Below, piece by piece: positions 61,147 through 64,000 of a stretch of 64,000 bases of DNA (within the stretch, counting starts at the first letter, position 1; each line of letters begins with the position of its first letter). The DNA lies in contig CM027385.1 in NCBI GenBank assembly GCA_015680905.1, forward strand, positions 24,496,501 through 24,560,500. The letters are read 5' to 3'. Origin of the DNA: Coptis chinensis (lineage: Eukaryota > Streptophyta > Magnoliopsida > Ranunculales > Ranunculaceae). A program made the position numbers and the translations under genes. The notes under the pieces were generated by a model, which saw nothing but the letters and a program-made list of their open reading frames with translations, was not told where the DNA came from and did no database searches.

Positions 61147-61608
61147 TGATAAGTGCTCAAAAAGTGTTATTTAACCCTCGATTATGCCTCTTGTTTAGCC
61201 ATCTTAGTGGACTAATAGTGTTTATAAGTTATGTTTTATGATTCTACAGGTGAAAAAGAGAGTTTTGTGGAATATTAGAGAAAAGGGGGTAAAACGGAGC
61301 ATTAAGGATCACATAGGAAGCCCGTGGACAATCATGGAGAAGGCCAAGGAATTGAAGCTATTAAAGATGCGACTTGGACCTATTTTAAAGCCTATTGGAA
61401 GCCCAAGGCCAAAAGATTCGTTGCTTGGACCAAAGCCCACAAAAGAGGATAGAAGGATAAAGCAGAAGAGACAAAATAGACTTTCGCGTTTGGGACGCAT
61501 GGATCGCGCATCCAGACACATTGCTTGCGTCTGGGACACATGGATTGTGTGTCCAGACACATTGCTTGCATCAGGGATGCATGAATAGTGCGTCCAGATG
61601 CATGGATC
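61147..61608 (+). mobile_element. Gypsy-2 LTR (Athila-like), left part
   Basis: It begins TGATAAGTGCTCAAAAAGTG, the same type of start as the Gypsy-1 LTR at 11807, and follows the end of the gag-like pseudogene. It is interrupted at 61608 by solo LTR S2 and continues at 62873. The rest of the sequence differs from Gypsy-1, so it belongs to a separate family. Whether it is a solo or a 5' LTR cannot be decided because the right end is not in the window. Confidence 0.65.
61485..61608 (+). repeat. Tandem ~45-bp repeat in the Gypsy-2 LTR
   Basis: Three degenerate copies share gggac(g/a)catggat, gtccagacacattgcttgc and similar words. The S2 insertion point is at the catggatc of the last copy. Confidence 0.75.
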
Positions 61609-62872
61609 TAATAGGGTTATATACTAAAAGCATTACTTTTGTATTAACTCTAATTCTTTATATTTTGAATGAGAATCATATAGGCAAATGTTATGCATAT
61701 TATATATGTTATTAGTTATATGCATGTGTCTAATACTTTATGTTGTAGATGATATGGTGTGAATACACAGAAGATCATATCATCAGTACCTTATAAAGTA
61801 TAAGTAATCGTCCACAACCTAGATGGATTTGGACAAACCATTGGTACGGTTGTAGTATAATCTGATATTAGTCTATCTTGACTATAGGATTACACTAGTA
61901 CACTTTGTGTGTATTGAACATGACCAAATAAGGTTGTTTCTCCTTATACTGACTATATAAGAGAACAAACGCCTCTGTTATTATGGATGCTTGTCTTCCT
62001 AATCCGGATATAATAACAGGCACTTACATGCATTGTACATTGCTTTAAATCATCAATGAGTGAGATTCATTTATGAATCAACAAACTCGATGGATTGGGT
62101 AATGACATTGTATGTAAGGTGTACTGTTGATTATAGAAGGAATCTGTGTCCCGCAAGAAGTCGGGTTGATGATGTCCCCTTGAGGAGCTCAAAAAGATTG
62201 TCATGTAAACCATGCAGGTGGATTTATTCCGACATGAGAATGAGGTTGAGTGGTACTACTCAAGGACATAAGAAATTGATTAATGTAGTTGTCAGTAACT
62301 TAACTTAATCAACGGACATTCGATATCTTAAACACGGGGAGATCAACGAGCATATAATATGGAGCCCATAAACGCTGACACGAAATTTAGGATTAGGGTG
62401 GTAGTGCAACAATGTCCTTTAGTGGAATAAGCCATTTGTTGACGGACTTGGGCCGTGTGTTCTGGGCGAACATGGAAAGGCCAAGCCCGTTAGGAGGCCC
62501 AACCCTAATTTCTCCTCATGAACCCTGTTGTAGCCTATAAATAGAATACTTTCTCTTTGGCCGAAATTCACTATTCATCTGAACAGAAAAAGAGGCAAGG
62601 AAAGTTAGATCCAAAATTGGATCTAGCTTTGTGAGAAAGAAGGGGATTGGTAGATCGTTGTCCACACAACGACCAATCTATTCTAAAGGAATACAAAAGA
62701 AGATCAAGGGGTTGATTGTTGATTCGGATTCATAAAGCTTGGATTCTCAGAGTTATCTAGACCGATTCTCAAAGGTATGTTTTCCAATCACAAATCGTGG
62801 ACACCCATTAATTCCGCTGCGCTTGGTGTTCGCGGTTTGTAGAAATAGTCATTCTGAATAACGGTTCCTATA
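61609..62872 (+). mobile_element. Solo LTR S2, inserted in the Gypsy-2 LTR
   Basis: The 1264-bp unit is closely similar to S1 from end to end and is flanked by a perfect 5-bp duplication, GGATC (61604-61608 and 62873-62877). Both termini are altered relative to S1: TAATAGGG instead of TGATAGGG, and CCTATA instead of CCTACA. A TATA-like ctataaataga lies near 62535. No internal coding region remains. Confidence 0.92.
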
Positions 62873-63295
62873 GGATCGACACTGTAGCCAATTCCTTCTC
62901 AGTTTTGGAGACAAAGTTGGACTCTGAAAGAAGTCTATTTGTATTAGGAAACAAATGACGGTTTGGAATGCTTCTAGAGCTCATTGTAACCTCTATAAAT
63001 AGAGGACCTAAGTGCCTCATGTAATTTGCCAATTCACTTATATTCTTGTCTCCAGAACTTGAGGCAGAGAGAGATTAATAATAAAAGATCGGTTTTAACT
63101 AGCTGAGTCTTAATAAATTAGTCTTTATAGTCTTATGTTCTTCGACTCTTCTTCTTCTCGTTCTTCGTGTTCTTCCTTCTTTATGGAAGGCTAATCTTCT
63201 CCTTCAAGGGAGAAGATGAAGCCGGTGCTTAAGGTTTAATGATTCTTCTGGTTCATGGTGTTCTTCAATCAGGTTAGTTCTTTATGTTTTTAGTT
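62873..63295 (+). mobile_element. Gypsy-2 LTR, right part
   Basis: The LTR continues after S2 and is cut at 63296 by CACTA-3. It contains the palindromic cctctataaatagagg (62989-63004), whose TATAAATA is the likely core promoter of the element. A pyrimidine-rich stretch follows (about 63145-63185). Confidence 0.6.
62993..63000 (+). promoter_or_regulatory. Probable TATA box of the Gypsy-2 LTR
   Basis: TATAAATA lies within an inverted repeat in the LTR. S2 inserted about 120 bp upstream of it. Confidence 0.55.
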
Positions 63296-64000
63296 CACTA
63301 CTACATAAAATGTCATATACCACTGTTTTTTACAGTGGTAAAAAGGCTTTTACTACTGTTTCTAAACCGTGGTATCAGCTGGGGTGGTAAATATTTCTAG
63401 AAAAACCGTGGTATAAACTTCTACTTATTAACCACGATTTAGTCTAGAACCGTGGTAATAAGGTTTTCAAAACCGTGGTATATGACCATTACGAAGTTCT
63501 GATATTATGAGAAACCGTGGTATAAAGTCACCATATTAGCCACGGTTTTTCCAGAATAGTGGTATATTCACCATATTTGAAAAAAATACCCTGATTATTT
63601 AAATATTTCAATCACATAATAACTTTAGAAAATAATTATGCGTATCACATTCCACTTCATCACAAATTTAAAACACCATGATCCACCACATAACTAATTT
63701 TAAAACACCCAAAAATAATTCATTCCCAATCGAAAATTCATATTCTAATTAATACTAATATAATATAAAGAACCTCCAAACCTACTCACTCTATCTTGTT
63801 CTGTATTCCAAATTGTATTGCAATGGAAGAATAACAAAAGAAAAAAAAAATGTAAATCTATATAACTTCACCAAGAACATTCTCTTATATGTTGGCATTC
63901 TTGTCTCAAGAGCATTCAGCCAAGACCAAGCAATGTTAATTTGATCACCCTATAAAAGAAATAGTTGTGATTAGAAAATAAAAAAGGTATAAGTAAAACA
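63296..64000 (+). mobile_element. CACTA-3, left end (runs off the window)
   Basis: The terminus CACTACTACATAAAATG is followed by the same ordered subterminal repeats as the left end of CACTA-1 (ttacagtggtaaaaaggctt; aaccgtggta). It is therefore the same family in the same orientation as CACTA-1. The preceding GTT (63293-63295) is the predicted target duplication. The right end and any gene content lie outside the window. Confidence 0.85.

Overview
This is nuclear DNA of a flowering plant, almost certainly a eudicot. It is AT-rich, gene-poor and full of nested transposable elements. It has two intact genes with clear plant orthologues. The species cannot be named from the sequence alone. I saw no tRNA or rRNA gene and no CRISPR array.

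Left block (1-22047) is a stack of nested elements. The oldest visible layer is a decayed Ty1/copia element (Copia-1, gag to 3' LTR, 13255-22047). A Ty3/gypsy element of Athila/Tat type (Gypsy-1) appears to sit in its gag region. Gypsy-1 shows an integrase remnant at 3224-4013, three related ORF modules at 5468-9960 and a 3' LTR at 11807-13254. Gypsy-1 is itself cut in its integrase by another LTR element (LTR-X, 3' LTR 2743-3223). The LTR-X interior carries an intronless, broken fragment resembling the ARF-GEF BIG5. A CACTA DNA transposon (CACTA-1, 16435-21591, TSD GCC) interrupts the Copia-1 3' LTR.

Genic block (22048-38700). One gene is an intact single-exon CLMP1/PHOX-type TPR-PB1 protein (23614-25965, +). 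The other is an intact four-exon 1-aminocyclopropane-1-carboxylate oxidase, the last enzyme of ethylene synthesis (37332-35861, -). Between them lie about 10 kb of noncoding DNA with MITE-like elements, G-rich runs and a short tandem duplication.

Repeat block upstream of the oxidase gene (38700-50400). Three head-to-tail copies of a ~350 bp MITE-like unit are split by a second CACTA element (CACTA-2, 39606-45702). CACTA-2 belongs to the same family as CACTA-1 but lies in the opposite orientation. It carries at least six exon-like blocks of an SBT2-type subtilase gene, which makes it a gene-capturing (Pack-CACTA) element. Two PIF/Harbinger-like MITEs and a Mutator-like long inverted repeat follow.

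Right block (50401-64000). A complete copia insertion with both LTRs and a perfect GACTA duplication (Copia-2, 50401-55917) has lost its integrase core. Next is a decayed gypsy-type gag-like gene (57528-61105), split by a solo LTR (S1, TSD AGTGG). The beginning of a second Athila-like LTR (61147) follows. It is interrupted by a sister solo LTR (S2, TSD GGATC) and by the left end of a third CACTA element that runs off the window.

I found no evidence of a new molecular system. The most unusual content is the gene-capturing CACTA element, the apparent retro-copied BIG5 fragment, the tandem MITE array and the repeated ORF modules inside Gypsy-1.
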